Source of the DNA: Bradyrhizobium sp.
GTDB lineage: Bacteria; Pseudomonadota; Alphaproteobacteria; Rhizobiales; Xanthobacteraceae
Assembly (NCBI RefSeq): GCF_027451485.1
Contig: NZ_DAIDJE010000135.1
Coordinates: 1 to 37,561 of the forward strand
Direction: 5' to 3'
Length of the DNA stretch: 37,561 nucleotides
A model generated the notes under the pieces. The model did no database searches and had not been told where the DNA came from. It saw only the letters and a program-made list of their open reading frames with translations. Positions 1 through 9,429 of this stretch are shown one piece after another. Numbering within the stretch: position 1 is the first letter of the stretch; every line of letters begins with the position of its first letter. The position numbers were made by a program, and so were the translations under genes.

Positions 1-1
1 C

Positions 2-244
2 GACGGCATCATTTCGATGCACGTGATCGAGAGCGATCCGGGACTGTCCGGGCCGACGACGGAAATTCCCGCGGCGGCAGGCGCGGGCGCAGGCGACTGG
101 TTTGTCCTGATCGATGCAACCGAAGACACGCCGGCCGAGACGGCCGCGCGTCTTGTTGCCGACAACATCGCTTTCAAGCCGATGGTCATATCCAGCGGTA
201 TTTACCGGCTCCTGTGGGACATCGCAAAAGCGGACATTTCATGA
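2..244 (+). CDS. 3' end of an unidentified protein gene (truncated by window edge)
   Basis: An open frame runs in from the left edge without a stop and ends at TGA 242-244, giving about 80 C-terminal residues. An ATG at 17 lies inside it but is probably internal, because the frame stays open upstream to the edge. The visible part has an Ala/Gly-rich stretch (PAAAGAGAGD), then WFVLIDAT and a final GIYRLLWDI. This faintly resembles the C-terminal half of the ferredoxin-fold EthD/DUF4286-like proteins, which end in a G-x-Y-R-L strand, but I cannot assign the family. No membrane segment or catalytic motif is visible. Function unknown. Confidence 0.5.
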   Translation, partial: DGIISMHVIESDPGLSGPTTEIPAAAGAGAGDWFVLIDATEDTPAETAARLVADNIAFKPMVISSGIYRLLWDIAKADIS

Positions 245-358
245 GCAGAAATATTCCGGCGCATGACGCGCGCATTTTCTCATGCTGCAGCGCCGCATTA
301 AATGAGCTTTTATGAACCAGCACGACCGCTAGGATGTAAAAGCTGAAGATCAAGCAAA

Positions 359-389
359 ATTGGCTTTGTGGATCAGCATGATTGGCTTT
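359..389. repeat. Tandem 9-bp direct repeat upstream of the kor operon
   Basis: The sequence ATTGGCTTT occurs at 359-367 and again at 381-389, 22 bp apart start to start, close to two helical turns. It lies just before a strong ribosome binding site at 393-397. Helical phasing suggests a possible regulator site, but this is inference and the match could be chance. Confidence 0.3.
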
Positions 390-403
390 AATAGGAGAAG
401 CTG

Positions 404-460
404 ATGATGCAATCCAGAATCTGGAAAGAACGCCGCATCGAGCGTTCGCAAGCAAGATAA
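404..460 (+). CDS. Possible 18-codon leader ORF before the kor operon
   Basis: A near-ideal Shine-Dalgarno AGGAG (393-397) sits 6 nt before ATG 404, with a second ATG at 407. The frame reads MMQSRIWKERRIERSQAR and stops at TAA 458-460. Six of the 18 residues are Arg. It ends 41 nt before the GltD-like gene. A ribosome binding site this good without a long ORF suggests either a regulatory leader peptide or the remnant of a lost gene. There is no homology support, and the function is unknown. Confidence 0.35.
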   Translation: MMQSRIWKERRIERSQAR

Positions 461-501
461 GGCCGTGCCGCTCTCGCGTATCCTGGCGCGGATAGGTAGG
501 A

Positions 502-2301
502 ATGAAACCGACTGATATCTCGGCGCCGGACTACTTCCATAAAGTAGTCGATTGCCAATGGGCCTGTCCCGCACACACCCCCGTCCCTGAGTATATCCGC
601 TTGATCGCCGAAGGCCGCTACAGCGACGCCTATATGATCAATTGGAAATCGAATGTTTTTCCGGGAATTCTCGGACGGACCTGCGATCGCCCTTGTGAAC
701 CGGCCTGCCGCCGTGGCCGCGTCGAGGAAAATCCGGTCGCGATCTGCCGCCTCAAGCGCGTCGCCGCCGACTTCAAGGATGACATCAAGAGCCGTCTGCC
801 ACGCGCCGGTGCGAGAAATGGCAAGCGCATTGCCATCATCGGAGGCGGTCCGGCCTCGCTAACGGTCGCACGTGACCTTGCGCCACTCGGTTACCACTGC
901 ACCGTGTTCGACCAGGATCCCAAGGCCGGCGGAATGATGCGGACGCAAATTCCGAAATTCCGTCTGCCGGATTCCGTAATCGATGAAGAGACCGATTACA
1001 TTCTGGGACTCGGCATCGAATTCAAAGGTGGTCATCGCATCGACAGCCTGAAGAAACTGCTGTCGGAGAACTATGATGCAATCTTTGTTGGGTCCGGCGC
1101 GCCGCGCGGCCGCGAACTTGATATTCCAGGACGGAAGGAAGCCGCGGCCAACATCCATATCGGCATCGACTGGCTCTCCAGCGTTTCCTTCGGCCATACC
1201 GACAAGATCGGCAGGCGTGTGATCGTGCTCGGCGGCGGCAACACCGCGATGGATTGCTGCCGCACCGCGCGCCGGCTCGGCGGCGAGGACGTCAGGGTGA
1301 TCGTGCGCTCCGGCTTCGAGGAGATGAAGGCGAGCCCTTGGGAAAAGGAAGATGCCATGCATGAGGATATTCCGATCCTCAATTTCATGGTGCCGATCGC
1401 TTTCGTGCATAACAACGGCAAGCTCACCGGCGTCACCTTCCAGAAGGTGAAGGCCGAATACGACGCCAAAGGCAAGCGCAGCCTGGTGCCATCGGGCGAG
1501 GCTGACGAGACGATCAACTGCGACGACGTGCTGGTTGCGGTCGGCCAGGAGAATGCATTTCCGTGGATCGAGCGCGACTGCGGCATCGAATTCGATAAGT
1601 GGAACATGCCGAAGGTCGATCCGAAAACCATGGGATCGACCCATCCAAAGGTGTTCTTCGGCGGCGATGCTGCGTTCGGTCCCAAAAACATCATCTGGGC
1701 GGTTGCGCATGGCCATGACGCCGCGCTCTCTATCCACCGGCTGATCTCCGGCGAAGACGTGCAGGAGCGACCGCTGCCGCAGGTGCATGTCTCCTCGCAA
1801 AAGATGGGCATCCACGAGTGGAGCTACGACAACGACATTTCCGACGACAAGCGCTTCAAGGTGCCGCATCGCGACAAGGTGGTCGCGCTGAAGGACATCC
1901 GCGCCGAGGTCGAACTCGGCTATGACGTCAAGCTTGCGCTGGGCGAAGCCCAGCGTTGCCTGAACTGCGACGTGCAGACGGTGTTTTCGGCGTCTCTCTG
2001 CATCGAGTGCGATGCCTGCGTCGATATCTGCCCGATGGACTGCATCACGTTCACGCAGAACGGCGACGAAGCGGACCTGCGCAAGCGCCTGAAAGCGCCG
2101 TCGCAACATGTCGATCAGGATCTTTACGTCTCGAGCGACCTCAAGACCGGACGCGTCATGGTGAAGGACGAGGACGTCTGCCTGCATTGCGGGCTGTGCG
2201 CCGAGCGTTGTCCCACCGGCGCCTGGGACATGCAGAAATATCTTATCGATATGACCCACGCAGGTACATCATGTCCGTCCAGAGCCCGATCAGCAGCGTA
2301 A
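502..2301 (+). CDS. korC: GltD-like FAD/Fe-S NAD(P)H oxidoreductase, partner of the 2-oxoacid:ferredoxin oxidoreductase (KorC-like)
   Basis: This 599-residue protein resembles the small subunit of glutamate synthase with extra iron-sulfur domains. The N-terminal Fer4_20-type domain carries Cys18, 22, 61, 65 and 69. An FAD-binding motif IIGGGPAS lies near residue 115 and a second nucleotide fold VLGGGNTAMD near 240. Two C-terminal ferredoxin clusters follow, CIECDACVDICP (about 499-510) and CLHCGLCAERCP (about 553-564). No large glutamate synthase subunit is nearby. It overlaps the next gene by 31 nt and heads the korAB genes, as in Thauera aromatica, where a similar third gene is thought to pass electrons between ferredoxin and NAD(P). 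I infer the same job here. The start ATG 502 follows AGGTAGGA and gives a complete first domain. Confidence 0.8.
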   Translation: MKPTDISAPDYFHKVVDCQWACPAHTPVPEYIRLIAEGRYSDAYMINWKSNVFPGILGRTCDRPCEPACRRGRVEENPVAICRLKRVAADFKDDIKSRLPRAGARNGKRIAIIGGGPASLTVARDLAPLGYHCTVFDQDPKAGGMMRTQIPKFRLPDSVIDEETDYILGLGIEFKGGHRIDSLKKLLSENYDAIFVGSGAPRGRELDIPGRKEAAANIHIGIDWLSSVSFGHTDKIGRRVIVLGGGNTAMDCCRTARRLGGEDVRVIVRSGFEEMKASPWEKEDAMHEDIPILNFMVPIAFVHNNGKLTGVTFQKVKAEYDAKGKRSLVPSGEADETINCDDVLVAVGQENAFPWIERDCGIEFDKWNMPKVDPKTMGSTHPKVFFGGDAAFGPKNIIWAVAHGHDAALSIHRLISGEDVQERPLPQVHVSSQKMGIHEWSYDNDISDDKRFKVPHRDKVVALKDIRAEVELGYDVKLALGEAQRCLNCDVQTVFSASLCIECDACVDICPMDCITFTQNGDEADLRKRLKAPSQHVDQDLYVSSDLKTGRVMVKDEDVCLHCGLCAERCPTGAWDMQKYLIDMTHAGTSCPSRARSAA

Positions 2302-4118
2302 ACGATTTCGTCGTCCGCTTCGCCAACGTCAACGGCTCGGGTTCGGCGAGCGCCAACGAACTCTTCGCCCGCGCCATCCTCCGCCATGGCGTACCGGTTT
2401 CTCCACGCAATATCTTCCCCTCCAACATCCAGGGCCTGCCGACCTGGTATGAAGTGCGGGTAACCGAAGACGGCCACCTCGGCGCGCGCGGCGGCGTCGA
2501 CATGATGGTGGCGATGAACCCGCAGACCTGGGACAAGGACGTCGCCGCAATCGAGCCCGGCGGCTATCTGTTCTATGATTCCACAAAACCGCTGCCGCAG
2601 ACGAAATTCCGCGCCGACATTACCGTGATCGGCGTGCCGCTGACCGCGATCACCAATTCGACCTATTCCGATCCTCGCCAGCGCCAGCTTTTCAAGAACA
2701 TCATCTATCTCGGCGCGCTCTGCGCACTGCTCGACATGGACCCGAAGCTGATCGAGCAGCTGATCGGCGAACAGTACAAGGGCAAGGAAAAGCTGTTGTC
2801 GTCGAATGTTCACGCGCTGCATCTGGGGCGCGACTGGGCGCTGCAAAACCTGAAATGCCCGATCGGCCTGCGCGTCAAAAAGGCCGACAAGGTCGGCGAC
2901 CGCATCTTCATCGAGGGCAACAACGCCGCCGCGCTCGGGGCTGTCTATGGCGGCGCCACCGTCTGCGCCTGGTACCCGATCACGCCATCATCCTCGCTGG
3001 CGGACGCTTTTGCCACCCATTGCAGGCGGCTGCGGCAAGATCCGGAAACCGGCAAGGCCAGGTATGCCATCGTGCAGGGCGAAGACGAACTCGCCTCCAT
3101 CGGCATCGTCATCGGGGCGGGGTGGAACGGCGCGCGCGCCTTCACCGCGACTTCCGGTCCCGGCATTTCGCTGATGACCGAATTCATCGGCTTGTCCTAT
3201 TTCGCCGAAATACCGGCCGTGATCATGAATGTGCAGCGCGCCGGCCCCTCGACGGGCATGCCGACCCGCACCCAGCAATGCGACATCCTCGCCTGCGCCT
3301 ATGCGTCCCATGGCGACACCAAGCATGTGCTGCTGTTTCCGGAAGATCCGGCGGAGGCGTTTGAATTTGCCGCTCAAGCCTTCGATCTGGCTGAACGACT
3401 CCAGACCACGATCTTTCTCATGCTCGATCTCGATATCGGCATGAATCACCGGCTCTGCCGTCCGCTCAAATGGGACGATGCCCGCCAATACGACCGCGGC
3501 AAGGTGATGACGGCCCAAATGCTCGACGAAGGCCGCGACTTCGGCCGCTATCTTGACGTCGACGGCGACGGGATTCCCTATCGTACCTATCCTGGCACCC
3601 ACCCCACCAAGGGCTCGTTCTTCACCCGCGGCACCTCGCGCGACCGCTACGCCCGCTACTCGGAAGAAGGTGCGGTCTACGCCGACAACATGCAGCGCCT
3701 GGTACGCAAATTCGAGACTGCGCAAGACATGGTGCCGCGGCCATTACAGGCCAACGCGGCGAAACCGACCAAATACGGCGTGATCTACTTCGGTTCGACC
3801 GCCCCGGCGATGGACGAGGCGATCCAGATCCTGGAAGCCCGCGGTCATACGCTCGACCGCATGCGCATCCGCGCTTTCCCGTTCCACTCCTCGGTGGCGA
3901 GCTTCATCGCCGACCACGACTTTGTGTATGTGGTCGAGCAGAACCGCGACGCCCAGCTTCGCTCGCTGATCGTCAATGAGAACGGCATCGACCCGGTGCG
4001 GCTGGTGCCGATCCGCCATTACGACGGCACGCCGATCACCGCGCGTTTCATCGCCAACGCGATCGGCGAACATCAGGATCAGCTCAAGCTGACTCCGCTG
4101 CGCAAGGTGAAGTCATGA
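2271..4118 (+). CDS. korA: 2-oxoacid (2-oxoglutarate):ferredoxin oxidoreductase, fused gamma-alpha subunit
   Basis: This is a 615-residue cytoplasmic protein. The first ~185 residues form the gamma domain (GSGSASANELFARAIL near residue 20). The alpha domain follows, with the pyrimidine-domain motif WYPITPSSSLADAF near residue 235 and TSGPGISLM near 300. The beta partner follows with a shared ATGA. Together they oxidatively decarboxylate a 2-oxoacid to acyl-CoA and reduce ferredoxin. The sizes (615 + 351 residues) match the two-subunit 2-oxoglutarate enzymes, hence the preferred substrate, but pyruvate or branched-chain oxoacids cannot be excluded from sequence alone. The open frame extends upstream inside the previous gene, but ATG 2271 is where family similarity begins; its ribosome binding site (CAGGTAC) is weak and overlap coupling is likely. 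Confidence 0.85.
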   Translation: MSVQSPISSVNDFVVRFANVNGSGSASANELFARAILRHGVPVSPRNIFPSNIQGLPTWYEVRVTEDGHLGARGGVDMMVAMNPQTWDKDVAAIEPGGYLFYDSTKPLPQTKFRADITVIGVPLTAITNSTYSDPRQRQLFKNIIYLGALCALLDMDPKLIEQLIGEQYKGKEKLLSSNVHALHLGRDWALQNLKCPIGLRVKKADKVGDRIFIEGNNAAALGAVYGGATVCAWYPITPSSSLADAFATHCRRLRQDPETGKARYAIVQGEDELASIGIVIGAGWNGARAFTATSGPGISLMTEFIGLSYFAEIPAVIMNVQRAGPSTGMPTRTQQCDILACAYASHGDTKHVLLFPEDPAEAFEFAAQAFDLAERLQTTIFLMLDLDIGMNHRLCRPLKWDDARQYDRGKVMTAQMLDEGRDFGRYLDVDGDGIPYRTYPGTHPTKGSFFTRGTSRDRYARYSEEGAVYADNMQRLVRKFETAQDMVPRPLQANAAKPTKYGVIYFGSTAPAMDEAIQILEARGHTLDRMRIRAFPFHSSVASFIADHDFVYVVEQNRDAQLRSLIVNENGIDPVRLVPIRHYDGTPITARFIANAIGEHQDQLKLTPLRKVKS

Positions 4119-5170
4119 CCTATATCGCGAAACCAAAATTCCATCATCCGGGCCTGACAAAAAATCGCCTCGGCTATACGCATCGCGACTATGAAGGCAA
4201 GATTTCGACACTGTGCGCCGGCTGCGGCCACGACTCGATCACGGCTTCGATCATCGAGGCCTGCTACGAGTTGTCGATCGAACCGCATCGGGTTGCGAAA
4301 ATTTCCGGGATCGGCTGTTCTTCCAAGACGCCGGACTATTTCCTCGGCAATTCCCACGGGTTCAATTCCGTGCATGGCCGCATGCCGTCGGTCCTGACCG
4401 GCGCAAATCTGGCCAACCGCGATTTGATTTATCTGGGCGTCTCCGGCGACGGCGATTCCGCCTCCATCGGCTTCGGCCAGTTCGCGCATTCGATCCGGCG
4501 CGGCGTCAATATGACCTATATCGTCGAGAACAACGGCGTCTACGGCCTCACCAAAGGCCAGTTTTCGGCCACCGCCGACCGCGGCTCGAAGTCGAAGAAG
4601 GGCGTGATCAATACCGACAGTGCCGTCGATCTCGTGGCGATCGCGCTTCAGCTCGGGGCCAGCTTCGTGGCGCGCAGTTTCTCCGGCGACAAGACCCAGC
4701 TGGTGCCGCTGATCGCAGCCGCGATCGAGCACAAGGGCGCGGCTTTTCTCGACGTCATCAGTCCATGCATCGCCTTCAACAACCACGCCGGCTCGACCAA
4801 GAGCTTCGACTATGTGCGCGAGCACAATGACGCAGTGAATCGTCTCGACGTACTTACCGGCCGGGAGCCGATCGCGGTGGATTACGCGCCGGGCACCGTC
4901 CAGGTCGTCGAACAGCACGACGGCAGCAAGATCGCACTGCGCAAGATCGATGCCGATTACGACGCGCATGACCGCGTCGGTGCGCTCGCCTTCCTGCAAA
5001 AGCACGCCGCGAAGGGCCAGATCGTCACCGGTCTCCTTTACGTCGATCCGGATTCTGAAGATCTGCACAGCCACCTCAATACGGTCGAGCAGCCGCTCAA
5101 CCGCCTTGAGGCCGACGTGCTCTGCCCCGGATCGGCGGCGCTGGACAAGATCAACGCCAGTCTGCGGTAA
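4115..5170 (+). CDS. korB: 2-oxoacid (2-oxoglutarate):ferredoxin oxidoreductase, beta subunit (TPP and 4Fe-4S binding)
   Basis: This 351-residue protein has the thiamine diphosphate signature GDGDSASIGFGQ around residues 112-123, followed by VENNGVYGLTKGQ. Cluster-binding cysteines are visible as CAGCGH (Cys34, Cys37), GIGCSS (Cys68) and SPCIAFNN near residue 220, the four-Cys pattern of beta subunits. It carries the active site where the oxoacid is decarboxylated; electrons leave through its 4Fe-4S cluster to ferredoxin. The start ATG 4115 overlaps the korA stop (ATGA), indicating translational coupling. It is the last gene of the unit; a 381-bp gap follows. Confidence 0.87.
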   Translation: MTYIAKPKFHHPGLTKNRLGYTHRDYEGKISTLCAGCGHDSITASIIEACYELSIEPHRVAKISGIGCSSKTPDYFLGNSHGFNSVHGRMPSVLTGANLANRDLIYLGVSGDGDSASIGFGQFAHSIRRGVNMTYIVENNGVYGLTKGQFSATADRGSKSKKGVINTDSAVDLVAIALQLGASFVARSFSGDKTQLVPLIAAAIEHKGAAFLDVISPCIAFNNHAGSTKSFDYVREHNDAVNRLDVLTGREPIAVDYAPGTVQVVEQHDGSKIALRKIDADYDAHDRVGALAFLQKHAAKGQIVTGLLYVDPDSEDLHSHLNTVEQPLNRLEADVLCPGSAALDKINASLR

Positions 5171-5551
5171 GGCCGCGTCTTCGCGTCGGGGCGAGGAGCC
5201 ACAGCGGCGAATCAATCCCGCCGTCTAGCTGGTCATGCGCCCCCCCCGCGCATCCACATCTTGCTTCCGGCATGGCCGCCCGGCATTTGCTCTGCAGAGG
5301 GATGATAGCGGCGAGAAATCCGCTCGGAAGGCTCCGGCCGCGGCAGGCCAGACATGCGGAAGAAAGTTGATCAGAGATGGCAGGTTAGAGCCGCATCTTG
5401 AGGGATCGATCTTCCTGCCGAAACGTTGATCCAAGCGGGATTACCCATAATCCGGTCACGGGTCAGGCGTAAGGATTGTTGCCGAGCGACCGTCTCGCTA
5501 TCGTGCGGTCCTTCACGCCACCTGCATCCGCTCGAACCGAAACAGGAAAAC
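5171..5551. other. Gene-free leader region before the pentose phosphate operon
   Basis: These 381 bp hold no supportable gene; the short frames lack family features and ribosome sites. They should contain the promoter of tal-pgi. A weak sigma70-like pair is TTGATC (5426-5431) and TAATCC (5448-5453), 16 bp apart. The same stretch holds an inverted repeat. An eight-C run lies near 5237-5244. No clear terminator for korB was seen. Confidence 0.5.
5438..5453. promoter_or_regulatory. Inverted repeat GGATTA-N4-TAATCC, candidate operator
   Basis: Perfect 6-bp arms (5438-5443 and 5448-5453) are separated by CCCA. The right arm coincides with the best -10-like hexamer, so a protein bound here could block transcription of tal-pgi. 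The arms are short and no second copy was found near the other operons, so this is a tentative operator. Confidence 0.25.
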
Positions 5552-8398
5552 ATGAATCCAGTCAAAGCACTTGAAAATCACGGCCAGGCGGTCTGGCTGG
5601 ATTTCCTGGCACGCGGCTTTGTCGCCAAAGGCGATTTGAAAAAGCTGATCGATACGGATGGCGTCAAGGGCGTCACCTCGAATCCCTCGATTTTCGAGAA
5701 GGCGATCGGCAGTTCGGACGAATATGACGGTGCGATCGGCAGCGCCCTGAAAAAAGCCGACCGCCCGATCGCCGATCTGTTCGAACATCTGGCGGTCGAA
5801 GACATCCAGCATGCCGCCGACGTGCTGCGGCCGGTCTATGACGAGTTCAAGGGCAATGACGGTTTCGTCAGCCTCGAGGTATCGCCCTATCTGGCGATGG
5901 ATACCAGGGGCACGGTTGCAGAGGCCGAACGGCTCTGGAAGGACGTTCACCGCAAAAACCTGATGGTGAAGGTACCGGCGACGCCGGAAGGCCTGCCCGC
6001 GATCGAAGAGCTGACGGGCAAAGGACTGAACATCAACATCACGCTGTTGTTTTCGCAAAAGGTCTATATCGACGTCGCCAAGGCCTATATCGCCGGACTC
6101 GAAAGACTGGTCGCCGATGGCGGCGATCCATCCCATATCGCAAGCGTCGCCAGCTTTTTCGTGAGCCGTATCGATACGGCGGTCGACAAGCAGCTCGACG
6201 AGAAGATCGCGCGCGCCAATGACCCGCAGGAGAAAGAGCGGCTCGCTGCGCTGAAAGGCAAGGTCGCGATCGCCAACGCCAAGCTCGCCTATCAGGAATA
6301 CAAGCAACTGTTCTCCGGCGCGGGTTGGGAAAAGCTCGCTGCAAAAGGCGCCAAGCCGCAGCGGCTGTTGTGGGCCTCCACTGGCACCAAGAACAAGGAT
6401 TACAGTGATGTGCTCTATGTGGAGGAGTTGATCGGACCGAACACCGTCAACACCGTGCCGCCGGCGACGCTGGACGCTTTCCGCGACCACGGCAAACTGC
6501 GCGACAGCCTCGAGGAAAATATCGACGAAGCCAGGCACGTGCTCGCCGAGCTCGAAAGGTCGGGCATCTCGCTCGACGCGATCACCGAAGAACTGGTCAG
6601 GGACGGCGTCAAGCTGTTCGCCGACGCCGCGGACAAGCTCTATGGCGCCGTCGCCTACAAGCGTGCGACGGTGCTTGGCTCTGCGATCGGATCGCAGAAG
6701 ATGGCGCTGAGCCCTGGCTTGGAAAAAGCGGTCGAGAAGCGCACCGAGGAGTGGCGCGCCGCGGCCAGCGTCCGCAGGCTTTGGCATAAGGACAAATCGG
6801 TCTGGACCGACGACGACGAGAACCGGTGGCTCGGCTGGCTCGATAGCCCCGCCAAAGCCGATATCGCCGACTACGAGGATTACGCGCGGCGCGTGAAGGG
6901 ACAGAATTTCTCCGACGCCGTCGTACTCGGGATGGGCGGATCGAGCCTCGGTCCCGAAGTTCTAGCCGGGACATTCCCGAAGAAAGCCGGCTTTCCCAGG
7001 CTGCATGTGCTCGACTCCACCGACCCGGCACAGGTCCGCGCGATGGAACAGAAGGTCGATCTCGCGCGGACGGTGTTTATCGTCTCCAGCAAATCCGGCG
7101 GCACGACCGAACCGAACGTGATGAAGGACTACTTTTTCGCGCAGGTCTCGAAAGCGATCGGCGCCGAGAAGGCCGGGCACCGTTTCATCGCCATCACCGA
7201 TCCCGGTTCGTCGCTGGAGAAGGTTGCGAAGAAACAGGGCTTTGCACGCATCTTCCACGGCGAACCCACGATCGGCGGCCGCTATTCCGTGCTGTCGCCG
7301 TTCGGCCTGGTCCCCGCCGCGACCGCCGGCATCGACGTCAAGAGCCTCATTCAGCATACCCTCGCGATGGTTCGCTCCTGCGGTGCGGACGTGCCGCCGC
7401 ATGAAAACCCCGGCGTCCGGCTTGGCCTCGCGATGGGACTGGCCGGCGTCGAGGGCCGCGACAAGGTGACGATCTTTTCATCGAGCAAGATCGCCGATTT
7501 CGGCGCCTGGGCCGAGCAGCTCATCGCGGAGTCCACTGGAAAGGACGGCAAGGGCCTCATTCCTATCGAGGGCGAGACTCTGGGCGAGGTCTCGGCTTAC
7601 GGCAATGACCGCTTCTTCATCGACCTGCGCACCGAAGGCGAAGACGATGCGGCGCACGACGCCAAACTCAACGCGCTGGAGCAGGCCGGCCATCCCGTCG
7701 TTCGGATGGTCCTGAAATCGGTCGAGCATATCGGACAGGAGTTCTATCGCTTCGAGATGGCTACCGCCGTGGCCGGCGCGATTCTGGGCATCAACCCGTT
7801 CAACCAGCCTGACGTGGAGGCTGCCAAGGCCAAGACGCGCGAGTTGACGGCGGCTTTCGAAAAAACAGGCAGCCTTCCAAAGGAAGAACCCGTCGTCTCG
7901 ACTGATGAAGCCGACCTCTATACCGACGCGGCCAACGCGGGTGAGTTGCGCAAGGCCGGCGCTGACGGCACACTCGAATCCTGGCTAAAGGCACATTTCT
8001 CGCGCGTGCATGCCGACGATTATGTCGCACTGCTGGCCTATATCGAGCGCAATGCCAAGCATATTGACGCCTTGCAGGGCGCACGGGTCGCGGTGCGCGA
8101 CCGGCGCCATGTTGCGACTTGCGCGGAGTTTGGCCCGCGATTCCTGCACTCGACCGGCCAGGCCTACAAGGGCGGTCCGGACTCTGGCGTGTTCCTGCAA
8201 ATCACCGCCGATGAACGTGGGGATCTGTCGGTGCCTGGCCAGAAGGCCAGCTTCGGCGTGATCAAGGCAGCGCAAGCGCGCGGTGATTTCGACGTGCTGA
8301 CCGAACGCGGCCGGCGCGCACTACGCGTGCATCTGAAGGGCGATCTCTCAAGCGGCCTGAAGACGCTCGACGAGGCAATCCGGCGGGCGCTGAACTGA
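5552..8398 (+). CDS. tal-pgi: Bifunctional transaldolase / glucose-6-phosphate isomerase
   Basis: This 948-residue fusion has a transaldolase domain at about residues 1-365 ([13 protein letters not shown] near 40; Schiff-base Lys140 in [17 protein letters not shown] near 160). An SIS-type glucose-6-phosphate isomerase domain fills the rest ([10 protein letters not shown] near 463, [11 protein letters not shown] near 511, [12 protein letters not shown] near 577). The first half exchanges dihydroxyacetone units between sugar phosphates; the second interconverts glucose 6-phosphate and fructose 6-phosphate. Such fusions are known in Bradyrhizobium and relatives. The open frame runs back to 5426, but ATG 5552 with AGGA just upstream starts at the usual transaldolase N-terminus. 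gnd follows after 11 nt. Putting both enzymes in one chain lets fructose 6-phosphate from the non-oxidative branch return to glucose 6-phosphate. Confidence 0.93.
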   Translation: MNPVKALENHGQAVWLDFLARGFVAKGDLKKLIDTDGVKGVTSNPSIFEKAIGSSDEYDGAIGSALKKADRPIADLFEHLAVEDIQHAADVLRPVYDEFKGNDGFVSLEVSPYLAMDTRGTVAEAERLWKDVHRKNLMVKVPATPEGLPAIEELTGKGLNINITLLFSQKVYIDVAKAYIAGLERLVADGGDPSHIASVASFFVSRIDTAVDKQLDEKIARANDPQEKERLAALKGKVAIANAKLAYQEYKQLFSGAGWEKLAAKGAKPQRLLWASTGTKNKDYSDVLYVEELIGPNTVNTVPPATLDAFRDHGKLRDSLEENIDEARHVLAELERSGISLDAITEELVRDGVKLFADAADKLYGAVAYKRATVLGSAIGSQKMALSPGLEKAVEKRTEEWRAAASVRRLWHKDKSVWTDDDENRWLGWLDSPAKADIADYEDYARRVKGQNFSDAVVLGMGGSSLGPEVLAGTFPKKAGFPRLHVLDSTDPAQVRAMEQKVDLARTVFIVSSKSGGTTEPNVMKDYFFAQVSKAIGAEKAGHRFIAITDPGSSLEKVAKKQGFARIFHGEPTIGGRYSVLSPFGLVPAATAGIDVKSLIQHTLAMVRSCGADVPPHENPGVRLGLAMGLAGVEGRDKVTIFSSSKIADFGAWAEQLIAESTGKDGKGLIPIEGETLGEVSAYGNDRFFIDLRTEGEDDAAHDAKLNALEQAGHPVVRMVLKSVEHIGQEFYRFEMATAVAGAILGINPFNQPDVEAAKAKTRELTAAFEKTGSLPKEEPVVSTDEADLYTDAANAGELRKAGADGTLESWLKAHFSRVHADDYVALLAYIERNAKHIDALQGARVAVRDRRHVATCAEFGPRFLHSTGQAYKGGPDSGVFLQITADERGDLSVPGQKASFGVIKAAQARGDFDVLTERGRRALRVHLKGDLSSGLKTLDEAIRRALN

Positions 8399-8409
8399 CG
8401 GAGTTCACG

Positions 8410-9429
8410 ATGCAACTTGGCATGATCGGTTTGGGCCGGATGGGTGGCAACATCGTCCGCCGCCTGATGCGTCACGGGCATTCGGCCGTGGTTTACGACA
8501 AGGACGCGAAAACCGTGGCGGCGCTCGCCAGGGAAGGCGCGACGGGCTGCGGCACGCTCGAGGAATTCGTCAGCAAGCTGGACAAGCCGCGTACCGCCTG
8601 GATCATGCTGCCAGCGGGCCATATCACCGAAACGACGATCGAGGCGATCGCCAGGCTGATGCAGCCTGACGACGTCATCATCGATGGCGGCAACACGTTC
8701 TGGCAAGACGACGTCCGCCGCGGCAAGAAGCTCCGGGAACGGGGCATTGATTATATCGACGTCGGCACGTCCGGCGGCGTCTGGGGCATCGAGCGCGGAT
8801 ACTGCATGATGATCGGCGGCGACAAGCCCGTGGTCGACCGTCTTGATCCGATCTTCAGGACACTGGCACCCGGCCTTGGTGACATCCCGCGCACTGATGG
8901 GCGCCAGGGGCGCGACCCGCGCGTCGAGCAAGGCTATCTGCATGCCGGGCCCGTCGGAGCCGGACATTTCGTCAAGATGGTTCATAACGGCATCGAATAT
9001 GGCCTGATGCAGGCCTATGCCGAAGGGTTTGACATCTTGAAGAACGCCAACACGGAGGCGTTGCCGCAAGACCACCGTTTCGAACTCGACATTGCCGATA
9101 TTGCCGAAGTCTGGCGGCGCGGCAGCGTCATCCCCTCCTGGTTGCTCGACCTCACAGCCTCAGCGCTGGCGAAGAATCCCACGCTCCGGAATTATTCCGG
9201 TTTCGTGGAGGATTCCGGCGAGGGCCGCTGGACGGTAAATGCTGCAATCGACGAGGCCGTGCCCGCCGAGGTCCTCACGGCTGCGCTGTTCGCACGTTTT
9301 CGTTCCCGCAGGGAACATACGTTTGCCGAAAAAATTCTCTCCGCGATGCGTGAGGGCTTTGGCGGCCATAAGGAACCGCATGAGGCGCCTGCGCCAGGTG
9401 CGTCCAACCCAGAGGCCGGCCATTCGTGA
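8410..9429 (+). CDS. gnd: 6-phosphogluconate dehydrogenase, decarboxylating (short NAD-type form)
   Basis: This 339-residue protein oxidises and decarboxylates 6-phosphogluconate to ribulose 5-phosphate. The N-terminal Rossmann motif [13 protein letters not shown] starts at residue 6. A substrate loop [11 protein letters not shown] lies near 120, and the catalytic segment [14 protein letters not shown] contains Lys189 and Asn193. It is far shorter than the ~470-residue E. coli-type enzyme and belongs to the short class that commonly uses NAD; coenzyme preference is inferred. GGAG lies about 8 nt before ATG 8410. The stop overlaps the next start (GTGA), so gnd and zwf are probably translationally coupled. 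Confidence 0.92.
   Translation: MQLGMIGLGRMGGNIVRRLMRHGHSAVVYDKDAKTVAALAREGATGCGTLEEFVSKLDKPRTAWIMLPAGHITETTIEAIARLMQPDDVIIDGGNTFWQDDVRRGKKLRERGIDYIDVGTSGGVWGIERGYCMMIGGDKPVVDRLDPIFRTLAPGLGDIPRTDGRQGRDPRVEQGYLHAGPVGAGHFVKMVHNGIEYGLMQAYAEGFDILKNANTEALPQDHRFELDIADIAEVWRRGSVIPSWLLDLTASALAKNPTLRNYSGFVEDSGEGRWTVNAAIDEAVPAEVLTAALFARFRSRREHTFAEKILSAMREGFGGHKEPHEAPAPGASNPEAGHS

Noticed and set aside
245..501. FNR/FixK-type box or sigma54 promoter before the kor operon
   Set aside because: I looked for TTGAT-N4-ATCAA and TGGCAC-N5-TTGC patterns and found no acceptable match.
859..2259. Long minus-strand frame (466 codons) opposite the GltD-like gene
   Set aside because: It mirrors the GC-rich codon pattern of the plus-strand gene, has no recognisable domain, and lies wholly within a well-supported gene.
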